DNA from: Massilia horti
Lineage (GTDB): Bacteria; Pseudomonadota; Gammaproteobacteria; Burkholderiales; Burkholderiaceae_D
Assembly: GCF_004614195.1 (NCBI RefSeq)
Contig: NZ_SPUM01000008.1
Coordinates: forward strand, 1 to 64,000
Length of the DNA stretch: 64,000 nt
Direction of reading: 5' to 3'
Both the position numbers and the translations under genes were made by a program. Below the pieces are notes generated by a model, which was not told where the DNA came from, ran no database searches, and saw only the letters and a list, made by a program, of their open reading frames with translations. The first letter of the stretch is position 1; every line of letters starts with the position of its first letter. Shown here one piece after another: positions 1-8,379 of this stretch.

Positions 1-1035
1 ACGGTGGCCGCTGCCGATCCGCAGGCCGCCCCAGAGGGCGCCCCGGCAGCGGTCGGGCAGCCGCCGGCAAGCGACCAGCGTCCACCCGAGGTCGCGCCCC
101 TGTTCGAGCAGCCAGGCGTGCTCACGCCGCGCGGCACCTTCGTCGTGGAGCCGTCGCTCCAGTTCGGCTATTCGTCGAGCAACCGGGTCGCCCTGGTCGG
201 TTATACGGTCATCCCGGCGCTCCTGGTCGGGCTGGTCGACGTGCGCGAAGTGCGCCGTAATACGTTCACCGGCGCGCTGGCGCTGCGCACCGGGCTCACC
301 AACCGGCTCGAGGTGGAGCTGCGGGTGCCCTACGTCTATCGGTCCGACTCCGCGGTGAGCCGCGAAATCCTCACCGGCACCTCCGTCGACCGGGTGTTCA
401 ACACCAGCGGCAGACATGTCGGCGACGCCGAACTGGCAGCCCGCTACCAGCTGAACAAGGGGACCGGCGGCGCCTACTACGTGGCTGGCCTGCGCGCGAA
501 GTCGCGCACCGGACGCGACCCGTTCGACGTGGTCACCGACTGCCAGCAGCGCTGCGTCGGCGACGGCGTGAACGGCACCGGCATGCCTTTGGCACTGCCC
601 ACCGGCTCCGGTTTCTATTCGTTGCAACCGAGCCTGACCTGGCTGTTCGCCTCCGATCCGGCGGTGTTCTTCGGCGGCGTCAGTTACCTGCACAACTTCA
701 AGCGCAGACATGTCAGCCGCGCGGTGCAGGCCGGCGAACGCGAGCTGCTCGGGGACATTAAGCCCGGCGACATTATCGGCTTCAACTTCGGGATGGGGCT
801 GGCGCTCAACGAGAAAGCCGCGCTCAGCCTCGGCTACGACCACAGCTCGATCGGCCAGACCGTCCAGGACGGCGTGAAGGTGCCGGGATCGGTGCGCACG
901 CAGCTCGGTACGTTCCTGGTCGGTTATTCGTACCGGTTGTCGAGCCGGCACTCGCTGAATGTGTCGGTGGGCACCGGGCTGACCCGCGACACGCCCGATG
1001 TGACCCTCAGTGTGCGGCTGCCGATGACCTTTTGA
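1..1035 (+). CDS. Outer-membrane beta-barrel protein, 5' end cut by window edge
   Basis: The reading frame is open from base 1, and no signal peptide is visible, so the true start lies upstream. After a Pro/Ala-rich segment (about residues 1-40) the protein is built of alternating amphipathic strands with aromatic girdles (for example VVEPSLQFGYSS, VELRVPYVYRS) and ends in Phe (VRLPMTF), as outer-membrane barrels do. The overall look, with the phrase LTNRLEVELRVPYVYR, resembles transporter-like barrels of the meta-pathway phenol degradation family. A Cys pair (TDCQQRCVGD) may form a loop disulfide. The substrate cannot be told from sequence. Fold class fairly sure, function unknown. Confidence 0.6.
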   Translation, partial: TVAAADPQAAPEGAPAAVGQPPASDQRPPEVAPLFEQPGVLTPRGTFVVEPSLQFGYSSSNRVALVGYTVIPALLVGLVDVREVRRNTFTGALALRTGLTNRLEVELRVPYVYRSDSAVSREILTGTSVDRVFNTSGRHVGDAELAARYQLNKGTGGAYYVAGLRAKSRTGRDPFDVVTDCQQRCVGDGVNGTGMPLALPTGSGFYSLQPSLTWLFASDPAVFFGGVSYLHNFKRRHVSRAVQAGERELLGDIKPGDIIGFNFGMGLALNEKAALSLGYDHSSIGQTVQDGVKVPGSVRTQLGTFLVGYSYRLSSRHSLNVSVGTGLTRDTPDVTLSVRLPMTF

Positions 1036-1078
1036 TCCGGGAGGGACGTTAGCACCGTGTTGACGTTGACCGTGAGTT

Positions 1079-1310
1079 CGTAGGGTGCGCACCTGTGCGC
1101 ACGCGGACGTTAGCACAGTGTTGGCGTTGACCGTGAGCCACGCGAACGACAACTCAGTTCACACGTACCGCGTGCGCACAGGTGCGCACCCTACGCCGAG
1201 TCAGCACATTTGCGCACGCGGATCTTAGCGCCCGTGTTGACGTTGACGTGAGCCACGCGAACCGCAACTCAGTTCAAACGTACCGCGTGCGCACAGGTGC
1301 GCACCCTACG
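1079..1310. repeat. Palindromic intergenic repeat, tandemly extended copy
   Basis: The left arm (1079-1106, CGTAGGGTGCGCACCTGTGC...) and the right arm (1168-1195) are inverted complements of each other. A second right arm lies at 1283-1310, preceded by a near-duplicate of the 1107-1195 interior (TTAGC..GTGTTG.CGTTGAC.GTGAGCCACGCGAA), so about 115 bp was duplicated in tandem. It lies between the convergent ends of the barrel gene and the chemoreceptor gene. Related copies are at 9348, 10132, 27990 and 57033. Confidence 0.85.
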
Positions 1311-1315
1311 TCGAT

Positions 1316-2911
1316 TCAGCTCAGCAGGCGCGGCAGCTGTGCCGGTGCGGCGACGTGCGGATCGGCGGCCAGCACGAACACGCTGACCGCGTTTGACAGG
1401 TGCTGGGCCTGCTGCTGCAGCGCTTCCGAGGCCGATGCCGCCTCTTCGACCAGGGCGGCGTTCTGCTGCGTCATCTGGTCCATCTGGACCACGGCATGGT
1501 TGACTTCTTCGATCCCGGCGCTCTGTTCGCGGCTGGACGCGCCGATCTCGTTGACGAGGTCGGACGCATGGCGCACCACTCCCACCAGTTCGTCCATCGT
1601 GGCCCCGGCCTGTTCGGCCAGCCGGCTGCCGGCCCCGACCTTGGCCACCGATTCGTCGATCAGGGTCTTGATCTCGCGCGCGGCCGCCGCGGAGCGCTGG
1701 GCCAGGTTGCGCACTTCACCCGCCACGACCGCAAAGCCGCGCCCCTGTTCGCCCGCGCGCGCTGCTTCCACCGCAGCGTTGAGCGCCAGGATGTTGGTCT
1801 GGAAGGCGATGCCGTCGACCACGCCCGTGATCGAGGCGATCTGGCGCGCCGCTTCGTCGATGCGGCGCATCGTGTCGACTACTTCCGCCACTGCCGCGCC
1901 GCCTTTGGCGGCCACTTCGCTGACGGTGCCGGTCAGGCGCGCCGCCTCGTGCGCGTTGTCCGCGTTCTGGCGCACAGTGCCGGTCAGTTGCTCCATCGAG
2001 GCGGCGGTTTCTTCGAGTGAGCTGGCCTGCTCCTCGGTGCGTGCCGACAGCTCCTGGTTGCCCGCTGCCAGCTGGTCCGATGCGGTGGCGATTGAGTGCG
2101 CGCCGCCGCGCACCTCGCCGACGATGCGCTGCAAGCTGGCGTTCATGTGCTGCAGGGCGCCCAGCAGCTGGCCGACCTCGTCCCTGGACTCGGGCTCGAC
2201 GTGCCGGGTCAGGTCGCCGCGCGCGACCGCCTGCGCCACCTCGACCGCGCGCGCCAGCGGGCGCGACACCAGCAGCGCCAAGGTCCTGGCCAGCAGCACG
2301 CCGAGCACGAGCATTGCGGCCAGGCCGACGATCATGGCCAGGCGAGAGTTGGTGTAGTTGGCATCGGCAGCCTTGACCGCGGCGGACGAACCGGCCAGAT
2401 CCAGTTCGACCAGTTTGCCGATCTGCTCGTGCACCGCGGTGGCCAGGCGCGACGATTCGCCGCGGCTCGCTGCCACAGCCTCGGCGCCGCGGTGCTCGCG
2501 CGCGAGCGCGACCAGCTTGTCGCTTTCCGTCAGATAGCGCGACCAAAGCGCGCGCAACTGCTCGTGGGCCTGGCGCCCTGCCGGTGAGCTGAGGTGCTTT
2601 TCGAGATCGGCACGGTTGCGTTCGAATTCGCCGGCGAAGTCGCCCATGCGCTTCTGGTACTGGTCCATCTTGGCTTCGTCGTCGGCGATGATGGTCTGCA
2701 GGACCACCGAGCGGTGGCGCCCGGTCGCAGCCTTCATCTCCAGGATGGCGCGCAGGCTCGGCATCCACTTCTGCTCGATATCGACCGCTGCCTCGTTTAC
2801 CTTGGCCAGTTCAAACAGAGAAAAGACGCCGAGCGCCGTGCTCAGGGCGAGCACGACGCCGAACGCCACCATCAGCTTGTGGGCGATGCGCAGATCGTAA
2901 AACAGTTTCAT
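1316..2911 (-). CDS. Methyl-accepting chemotaxis protein
   Basis: A transmembrane chemoreceptor of 531 residues that signals ligand binding to CheA/CheW. TM1 spans about residues 12-34, followed by a periplasmic four-helix-bundle (4HB_MCP-like) domain to about 190, TM2 about 191-212, HAMP about 213-265, and a long coiled-coil signalling domain. The hairpin tip is the highly conserved NILALNAAVEAARAGEQGRG region. The C-terminus ends in APAQLPRLLS with no NWETF-like tether for CheR/CheB. It starts 47 bp after the porin gene and is the last gene of the minus-strand catabolic-looking cluster, so it probably senses the substrate of that cluster (inference). Confidence 0.95.
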   Translation of the reverse strand: MKLFYDLRIAHKLMVAFGVVLALSTALGVFSLFELAKVNEAAVDIEQKWMPSLRAILEMKAATGRHRSVVLQTIIADDEAKMDQYQKRMGDFAGEFERNRADLEKHLSSPAGRQAHEQLRALWSRYLTESDKLVALAREHRGAEAVAASRGESSRLATAVHEQIGKLVELDLAGSSAAVKAADANYTNSRLAMIVGLAAMLVLGVLLARTLALLVSRPLARAVEVAQAVARGDLTRHVEPESRDEVGQLLGALQHMNASLQRIVGEVRGGAHSIATASDQLAAGNQELSARTEEQASSLEETAASMEQLTGTVRQNADNAHEAARLTGTVSEVAAKGGAAVAEVVDTMRRIDEAARQIASITGVVDGIAFQTNILALNAAVEAARAGEQGRGFAVVAGEVRNLAQRSAAAAREIKTLIDESVAKVGAGSRLAEQAGATMDELVGVVRHASDLVNEIGASSREQSAGIEEVNHAVVQMDQMTQQNAALVEEAASASEALQQQAQHLSNAVSVFVLAADPHVAAPAQLPRLLS

Positions 2912-2958
2912 GGTCTTTTTCGGCAGGCGCGGGGAACGGGGCCCCGCGCGGTGGGTCG

Positions 2959-3945
2959 TCAGAAGGAGTGGCGGATGCCCATGTCAAATTCGCGCGGGCC
3001 GGTGCCGAATTTGGTGGTCGTGAAACGGATGTTGTCCAGGCGTGCGTACGCGGCGTACAGGGCGGTGCGCTTGGACAGGCTGTAGGCGTAGGCCATGGCT
3101 ACCTGGTTGGCATCGAAGTCTGTGCTGGTTGCGCGGTCGTTCTTGCGGATGTAGTTGGCCATGAACTTGTGCGGGCCCAGCGGAACGGTTACGCCTAGCA
3201 GCAGGTCGCGTTCGTCGGTGGTCTTCATGCCGTGGCTGACGCCGTAGCCGATGCTGCCGATGGCCACGCCAAAGTCGTATTTGGCCATGTACAGCGTGGT
3301 GCCCGAGCTGTCGGTGGCGGTCGCGTTGTTGGTCTGGTGATGCGCCACACGCAGCGCTAGCCGCCCGCTCTCGTAACCGACGGACGCCGCGAGCTGGCGC
3401 GCCTTGGCGGTGTCGCCGGGCTGCTCGCCGGCCGCGTAGAACAGTTTGGTGTCGAAGCCACCCATCACCGGTGAGCTGTAGGTCACGGTGTTGCTGGCGC
3501 GGGTGCCGCCGGTCTCCGCCTTCATCAGGCGCCCCGCGGCGCCGCCGAAGTTGTTGGCGAACGGGTCGAGTGCGGTCAGGGTCTTGTAGATCGGCGTGTA
3601 CTGGCGGCCAATGGCGATCATGCCCAGCTTTTTACTCTGCAGGCCGACCCACGATTCGCGGCCGAACAGCAGGTTGTCCTTGTCGGTGCCGCCGGTGTCG
3701 ACCGCGATCGCGGCTTCCAGCACAAAATTGACCGACAGGTCGTTGTTGAGTTTCTCGGTGCCCTTGAAGCCGAGGCGGCTGTTGGTCGATACGCCGTTGG
3801 CGACCGAGACTTGCTGCCCGTTCGGGCCGCCGTTGCTGACCGCGAGGCCGGTGTCGAGGATGCCGTACACCGTGACGTTGGTTTGGGCCGAGGCGATGCC
3901 GGCGACACCGGCGAGGATCGCCGCGATGGATACTTTCTTGCTCAT
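2959..3945 (-). CDS. Gram-negative porin
   Basis: A 328-residue general diffusion porin of the betaproteobacterial OmpC-like family. The signal peptide MSKKVSIAAILAGVAGIASA is followed by QTNVTVYGILDTGLAVSNGG, the usual first strand of this family, and the chain ends GIRHSF with the C-terminal Phe needed for barrel assembly. The constriction-loop region (FGRESWVGLQSKKLGMIAIGR) is present. It lies between a lipoprotein hydrolase gene (79 bp upstream) and the chemoreceptor gene, so uptake of the cluster's substrate is a reasonable guess, though porins of this type are usually weakly selective. Confidence 0.93.
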   Translation of the reverse strand: MSKKVSIAAILAGVAGIASAQTNVTVYGILDTGLAVSNGGPNGQQVSVANGVSTNSRLGFKGTEKLNNDLSVNFVLEAAIAVDTGGTDKDNLLFGRESWVGLQSKKLGMIAIGRQYTPIYKTLTALDPFANNFGGAAGRLMKAETGGTRASNTVTYSSPVMGGFDTKLFYAAGEQPGDTAKARQLAASVGYESGRLALRVAHHQTNNATATDSSGTTLYMAKYDFGVAIGSIGYGVSHGMKTTDERDLLLGVTVPLGPHKFMANYIRKNDRATSTDFDANQVAMAYAYSLSKRTALYAAYARLDNIRFTTTKFGTGPREFDMGIRHSF

Positions 3946-4024
3946 TTCTTACCTGCTTGTTGACTGCTTGTGTGTCTCGTTCCAACAGCGGATACGGGAA
4001 GATGCCCGCATCCGCCCCAATGCT

Positions 4025-4888
4025 TTACTTCAGGCCGCGATCCCAGCTGATGATCGCCTCGGCCACCGCCGCCGGCTGCTCCGGCACCAGCGCGTGGCCG
4101 GCGTTCGGGATCACCTTGACGGTCACGCGCTCGCCGAATTCGTCGCGGATCTCGCCGCGCGTCTCCACCGGCTTGAACAGGTCGTTTTCGGCCTGCAGGT
4201 CGAGCAGCGGCTTGGCGCCGCCGGACCACCATTCGGACTGCTTGGTGGCCTTGCCGGCCATGCGCTGGCTCTCGCTCACTTCCGGATACCAGCCGTGCAG
4301 CCAGACCTTGGCGTCGTGGCCGGGCGCGAAGAACGCGTACTGGATCGATTTGAGGCGCTCGGCGTCAGGCAGCGACAGTTCGGCGCTACGGTCCACGTGC
4401 TCGGACAGGCCGGCCGGGTACTTCTTGGCGGCGGCGGCCACGATCACCACGCCGCGCACCAGCTCCGGATGGTCGACGCCGGTCATGCGCGCGACCCAGT
4501 TGCCGAACGCGTGGCCGACCACCAGCGCCGGCTTGCCGCCTTCGCTGCGGATCACGGCGGCGGTGTCGTTGGCCAGGTCATGCAGGGTGATGTCCTTCAT
4601 CGCGCCCGTGGTCTTGCCGATGCCGCGCGGCTGCGGCATCACCACCCGGTAGCCGGCCTTGACGAAATACGGCGCCAGCTCGAAGAAGTCCTCGGCGCCG
4701 CGCCCGCGCGAGGGCAGCATCACCACCAGCGGGCCGGAGCCCTGGGCATACACTTCGATGCGGCCGTCGACCATCGTGCGCGTCTGCGCTGCCGTCGCGT
4801 TTGGCACGGCCTGCGCGGTGTCGCCGGGTACGGAGGCGCAGCCGCCCAAGAGCGCGAACAGCGCCGCGCACAACCATCGTTTCTTCAT
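4025..4888 (-). CDS. Alpha/beta-hydrolase-fold lipoprotein with Ala at the nucleophile position
   Basis: A 287-residue alpha/beta-hydrolase-fold protein. The N-terminus has a lipobox (LLGGC, Cys17), so it is probably membrane-anchored in the periplasm. Family landmarks are visible: LVVMLPSRGRGAEDF (oxyanion region), the nucleophile-elbow stretch VVGHAFGNWVARM at about 123-135, and a C-terminal NAGHALVPEQP with the catalytic-type His. The elbow reads G-H-A-F-G, so Ala127 occupies the place normally held by Ser; the codon is clearly GCG. It may be a non-hydrolytic member, or use another nucleophile. It lies 12 bp after the carboxymuconolactone-decarboxylase-like gene in the same operon. Confidence 0.8.
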   Translation of the reverse strand: MKKRWLCAALFALLGGCASVPGDTAQAVPNATAAQTRTMVDGRIEVYAQGSGPLVVMLPSRGRGAEDFFELAPYFVKAGYRVVMPQPRGIGKTTGAMKDITLHDLANDTAAVIRSEGGKPALVVGHAFGNWVARMTGVDHPELVRGVVIVAAAAKKYPAGLSEHVDRSAELSLPDAERLKSIQYAFFAPGHDAKVWLHGWYPEVSESQRMAGKATKQSEWWSGGAKPLLDLQAENDLFKPVETRGEIRDEFGERVTVKVIPNAGHALVPEQPAAVAEAIISWDRGLK

Positions 4889-4900
4889 GTAAGTCTCCTT

Positions 4901-5464
4901 TTACAGTTGCTCAGGTTCGGTCATTTCACGCGGTGAACCGTCCGCGGGCATCAGGTCGAAGGCCTTGATCGTCATCGAGATCAGGGTGTAGTAGCCGGCG
5001 ATGCCGACCAGGTCGATCACGCCGTCCAGGCCGAGCAGGGCGCCGGCGCGCTGGTACAGCGCGTCGGGAATCGTGTGCTCGGCATGCAGGGTGGTCATGA
5101 ACTCGTACACCAGCGCCTCGTCGGCCGCCTCGAACGGAGGCGGGCGGCGGTCACGGATCGCGTCGACCACGGCCACCGGCAAACCCGCGGCCAGCGCGAT
5201 CGGCTTGTGCGCCGCCCATTCGTAGTCGGCGCTCCAGGCCCGGCCGAGGATCAGGATCGCCAGTTCGGACAGGCGCGGCGGCAGCGAGGTCTCGTAGCGG
5301 CAGTAGCGGCCAAGTGCCTGCGCGGTGGCAGCCAGGCCAGGGCGGCGCAGCCACACGGCCAGTGGGCCGCGCACTCCCTTGCGCGGGCCGCTCGCGATTT
5401 CGTCGTAGATGCGTTTTTGTTCTTCCGAGAGAGTCGCCGGATCGAGGTCGGGAATGCGTTTCAT
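4901..5464 (-). CDS. Carboxymuconolactone decarboxylase family protein
   Basis: A 187-residue all-helical protein of the CMD/AhpD-like superfamily. The core motif region SELAILILGRAWSADYEWAAHKPIALAAGL matches the family, including the E-W-x-x-H pattern. The CxxC of peroxidase-type AhpD proteins is absent, which points to the decarboxylase-type or an uncharacterised branch. The ATG at 5464 overlaps the stop of the upstream symporter gene (ATGA), which decides the start; a longer open frame upstream has no support. Family members act in protocatechuate-type ring-cleavage pathways, which fits the neighbouring enol-lactonase-like hydrolase. Confidence 0.85.
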   Translation of the reverse strand: MKRIPDLDPATLSEEQKRIYDEIASGPRKGVRGPLAVWLRRPGLAATAQALGRYCRYETSLPPRLSELAILILGRAWSADYEWAAHKPIALAAGLPVAVVDAIRDRRPPPFEAADEALVYEFMTTLHAEHTIPDALYQRAGALLGLDGVIDLVGIAGYYTLISMTIKAFDLMPADGSPREMTEPEQL

Positions 5465-6735
5465 GTGGTCTTCTCCGGGGATGGTTTCTCCGCGTCGGCG
5501 ATGGCGGCGCGGTAGCGCTCCTGGTCGAACCCGCCTTCCCACCTGGCCAGCGCGAACACGGCGACGACGTTGCCGACCATGTTGACGGTGGCGGTGGCGG
5601 TGGCCAGCAGGCGGTCGATACCGAACAGCAGGCCCAGGCCGCCGAGCGGCAGTTGGCGCAGCGTCTGCAGCGTCGCCGCCAGCTTGATGAAGGCGCCGCC
5701 GGCCACGGTGGTGCCGCCCTTGGAGGTGAGCATCAGGACCGCCAGCATCCCCACCTGCTGCATCAGCGAGAACGGGGTGTCGGTGGCCTGCGCGATGAAG
5801 CCGATGGCGATCGCCATGTAGATCGACGTGCCGTCGAGGTTGAAGCTGTAGCCGGCCGGGAGCACGAAGCCGACCACCATCTCGTCGCAGCCGGCGTTCT
5901 TGAGCTTGACCACCAGGCGCGGGAACGCGACTTCGCCGGACGCGGTGCCCAGCACCAGCAGCAGTTCGTCCTTGATCAGCCGCAGGATCGCCATCAGCGA
6001 AAAGCCCGCGTACCAGCAGATCGCGCCGAGCACGACGAACACGAAGAACAGCGAGGCCGCGTAGTACAGCACCACCAGTTTCATCAGGTACAGCAGGGTG
6101 GTGCCGCCGTAGCTACCGACCGCGGCCGCCATGGCGCCGAACGCGCCGATCGGGGCCAGGCGCATGATGTAGCCGAGGATCTTGAAGAGCACCTTTTGGC
6201 CCTCGTCGATCCCGCGCAGGATCACCGAGTCCGCGCCGACCGCCTGGTTGAGCGCAATGCCGGCCAGGATCGACACCACCAGCACCTGCAGGATGTCGCC
6301 CCGGGCGAAGGCGTCGACCAGCGTGTGCGGGATCATGCCGAGCGCGAAATTGGCGAAGGTCAGTCCCTCGCCGGCGGCCGTGGCGGCGCGCGCGATCGGT
6401 TCGGGTTCTGCCAGGTTGGTCGCGTGCAGGCCGGCGCCGGGCTCGAACACGTTAACCAGCACGAAGCCGACCGCCATCGCCAGCGTGCTGACCACTTCGA
6501 AATAGACCAGGGTCTTGAAGCCCAGGCGGCCCAGCCGGCCCAGGTCGCGCGCATGCGCGATGCCGTGCACCACAGTGCAGAACACGATCGGCGCCAGCAG
6601 CATCTTGAGCAGCGCGATGAAGCCCTGGCCGAGCGGCTTCATGGCCATGGCGGTCTGCGGCGCGCCCAGGCCGAGCGCAACGGCGAGCAGCAGGGCCAGG
6701 ATCACCTGGACGTGCAGTTTTTTGAGGTGTTTCAT
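5461..6735 (-). CDS. Dicarboxylate:cation symporter (DctA/GltP-like)
   Basis: A 424-residue inner-membrane transporter of the dicarboxylate/amino-acid:cation symporter (DAACS) family. Eight hydrophobic segments are visible, with family signatures: KMLLAPIVFCTVVHGIA near the N-terminus, the re-entrant serine-containing loop region (VLGTASGEVAFPRLV) and the substrate-binding YSFNLDGTSIYMAIAIGFIA segment, followed by LTSKGGTTVAGGAF. It would import C4-dicarboxylates or related acids with H+ or Na+. Its start overlaps the stop of the upstream hydrolase gene by 4 bp (ATGA), and its stop overlaps the next start, so the three genes are translationally coupled. Confidence 0.93.
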   Translation of the reverse strand: MKHLKKLHVQVILALLLAVALGLGAPQTAMAMKPLGQGFIALLKMLLAPIVFCTVVHGIAHARDLGRLGRLGFKTLVYFEVVSTLAMAVGFVLVNVFEPGAGLHATNLAEPEPIARAATAAGEGLTFANFALGMIPHTLVDAFARGDILQVLVVSILAGIALNQAVGADSVILRGIDEGQKVLFKILGYIMRLAPIGAFGAMAAAVGSYGGTTLLYLMKLVVLYYAASLFFVFVVLGAICWYAGFSLMAILRLIKDELLLVLGTASGEVAFPRLVVKLKNAGCDEMVVGFVLPAGYSFNLDGTSIYMAIAIGFIAQATDTPFSLMQQVGMLAVLMLTSKGGTTVAGGAFIKLAATLQTLRQLPLGGLGLLFGIDRLLATATATVNMVGNVVAVFALARWEGGFDQERYRAAIADAEKPSPEKTT

Positions 6736-7592
6736 CTGTCTTTTCGAAGTTCTGCTTGGGGTTGCCGGTGCTGGGCCAGGAACGTCGCCAACGCGGCGTT
6801 AAACCGCGCGCTCTGTTCGATGTTGGGCAGGTGCCCGGCGTCGGCGATGCGGGCAAATTGCGAGTGCGGGGTGGCGGCATGCATCTGTTCCATCACCGCG
6901 GGTAGAAGTCCGTCCTCGGCGCCGACCAGGTACAGCACCGGCAGCGCCAGGCGTGGATAGTCGGCGGAAAAGTCGTAGGCCTGCATCGCGCGGGCGCAGC
7001 CGATGTAGCCGGCGGCAGGGGTGTCGCCGATCATCCGCGCCACCTGCGCGCATGCCTGCGGCAGGCGCTCGGCGAAATCCGGCCGGAACCAGCGCGCCAG
7101 CGTGGGCTTGACGATTGCGCCCATGCCTTCGCGTTCGACCAGTTCGATGCGCGCCTGCCAGGTGGCGGCGGCGCTGGCAGGCGCGGCCCACTGGCCGTCG
7201 CTCGCAACGACGCGAGACACGCGCTGCGGATGGCGCGCGGCGCACCGAAGTGCGGTGACGGCGCCCATCGACACCCCGGCCAGCGTGGCGTTCTCGATGC
7301 CCAGCGCGGCGAGCAGGCCTGCCAAGTCGTCGGCCAGGGTGTCGAAGGTCCACGGGCGCACGGGATCGCACGGGGTGGCGCCGTGGCCGCGCTGGTCGTA
7401 ACGCAGGATGCTGTAGTCGGCGCCGAACGCCGCTACCTGCTCATCCCAAAGGGTGAGGTCGGTGGCATGTGAGTTGCTGAACACCAGCCAGGGGGCGCCG
7501 GGACGGCCGTCGATGCGGCAGTGGATTGGGGCGGCATCGGGCAGCTCCAGCAAAAAGCCGGTTGCGCGCGGGAGGCGATCGGGAACAGGCAT
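6732..7592 (-). CDS. Alpha/beta hydrolase, 3-oxoadipate enol-lactonase-like
   Basis: A 286-residue soluble alpha/beta hydrolase. The elbow GVSMG (Ser108), a later LVGAEDGLLP with the acid, and DAGHLPNIEQ with the His complete a normal catalytic triad. The upstream stretches LVFSNSHATDLTLWDEQVAAF and RYDQRGHGAT are very close to PcaD-type 3-oxoadipate enol-lactone hydrolases, which open a lactone ring in the beta-ketoadipate pathway. No other pca genes (pcaGH, pcaB, pcaIJ) are in the window, so the true lactone or ester substrate is open. It is coupled to the symporter gene by a 4-bp overlap. Confidence 0.85.
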   Translation of the reverse strand: MPVPDRLPRATGFLLELPDAAPIHCRIDGRPGAPWLVFSNSHATDLTLWDEQVAAFGADYSILRYDQRGHGATPCDPVRPWTFDTLADDLAGLLAALGIENATLAGVSMGAVTALRCAARHPQRVSRVVASDGQWAAPASAAATWQARIELVEREGMGAIVKPTLARWFRPDFAERLPQACAQVARMIGDTPAAGYIGCARAMQAYDFSADYPRLALPVLYLVGAEDGLLPAVMEQMHAATPHSQFARIADAGHLPNIEQSARFNAALATFLAQHRQPQAELRKDR

Positions 7593-7607
7593 GTTCGGGC
7601 TCCGGCG

Positions 7608-8216
7608 TCAGGCGCGGTGGTACCGGCCGTAGAGGTTGAAGGTGGTGGCGCCGACGCCGTGGATGCAGCCGGCCAGCGCCGCCAGTTCGGGGTTGTGGAC
7701 CACGGCCCGGAACAGGGTCACGGACCATACCGTCACGCCGGCGTCGCGCTGTTCGAGGTACACGCGCGTATCCAGATGGTGCGGATGGACGCGCAAGGTG
7801 GTGGCGGCGGCCACGGCCAGCTCATGGGCGTGCGCCGGCGAACTGGTTTGGTACCCGGCCAGAAGCAGGCGCGCTGCTGCGGTCGTGGCAAGCGGGCCGG
7901 CGGCCATGCCAGACGCGTGCGCGACGATGCGGCAGCGCCCGATCGCGCGCGCCAGCATACGGCGGCTCCAGGGTGTCGAGTTGGGTCCTGAGACCGCGCG
8001 GTACGCGTCGCTGGCGAGAACGTCGACCGATTCGAGGTCGTAGTGGGCGAGCCAGCGCGGCCAGCCGTCCAGGCAGACCCAGCGTGAACCGGAGGCGAAG
8101 CCGGGCAGGGCGCAGCGCTGCGGGAAATGCTCGGTGTCGTACCAGTCGTTAAATTCGTCTTCGTGGGTTGCCGGCGGCTCCATCAGCACCATCAACACCG
8201 CTTGCTTGTCGCTCAT
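7608..8216 (-). CDS. EthD/dimeric alpha-beta-barrel-like protein
   Basis: A 202-residue protein with two ferredoxin-like halves. The first opens with AVLMVLMEPPATHEDEFNDWYDTEHFPQR, a pattern typical of EthD-type and related dimeric alpha-beta-barrel proteins (N-x-W-Y-x-x-E-H). Its exact activity is not known; such proteins assist ring-modifying or degradative enzymes. It is the first gene of the minus-strand cluster, ends 15 bp before the lactonase-like gene, and is divergent from the LysR gene, so it should be under the control of the shared 8217-8379 region. Confidence 0.65.
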   Translation of the reverse strand: MSDKQAVLMVLMEPPATHEDEFNDWYDTEHFPQRCALPGFASGSRWVCLDGWPRWLAHYDLESVDVLASDAYRAVSGPNSTPWSRRMLARAIGRCRIVAHASGMAAGPLATTAAARLLLAGYQTSSPAHAHELAVAAATTLRVHPHHLDTRVYLEQRDAGVTVWSVTLFRAVVHNPELAALAGCIHGVGATTFNLYGRYHRA

Positions 8217-8283
8217 TGTTCTGCCTGGTTTAAACCATTGCTACAAAGAAAGTGGCGATGGTAAGCAGAGCACCTGTTGTTGA

Positions 8284-8325
8284 CAATTACCTTTAATTGA
8301 TGGGAAGCTATGCCGTTGTGGCATA
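8284..8325. promoter_or_regulatory. Two inverted repeats in the LysR/catabolic divergent promoter
   Basis: CAATTA-cctt-TAATTG (8284-8299) and TATGCC-gttgt-GGCATA (8309-8325) are perfect inverted repeats lying side by side between the divergent genes. The second contains the T-N11-A pattern (T8311 to A8323) typical of LysR-family operators and is placed about 40-55 bp before the regulator's coding start. They are likely binding sites of the adjacent LysR protein (inference). Confidence 0.6.
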
Positions 8326-8379
8326 CCTTTGCTGTTGCAATAACATTTTCACAAGGAAAGAACGATCGATATCCGAGAA

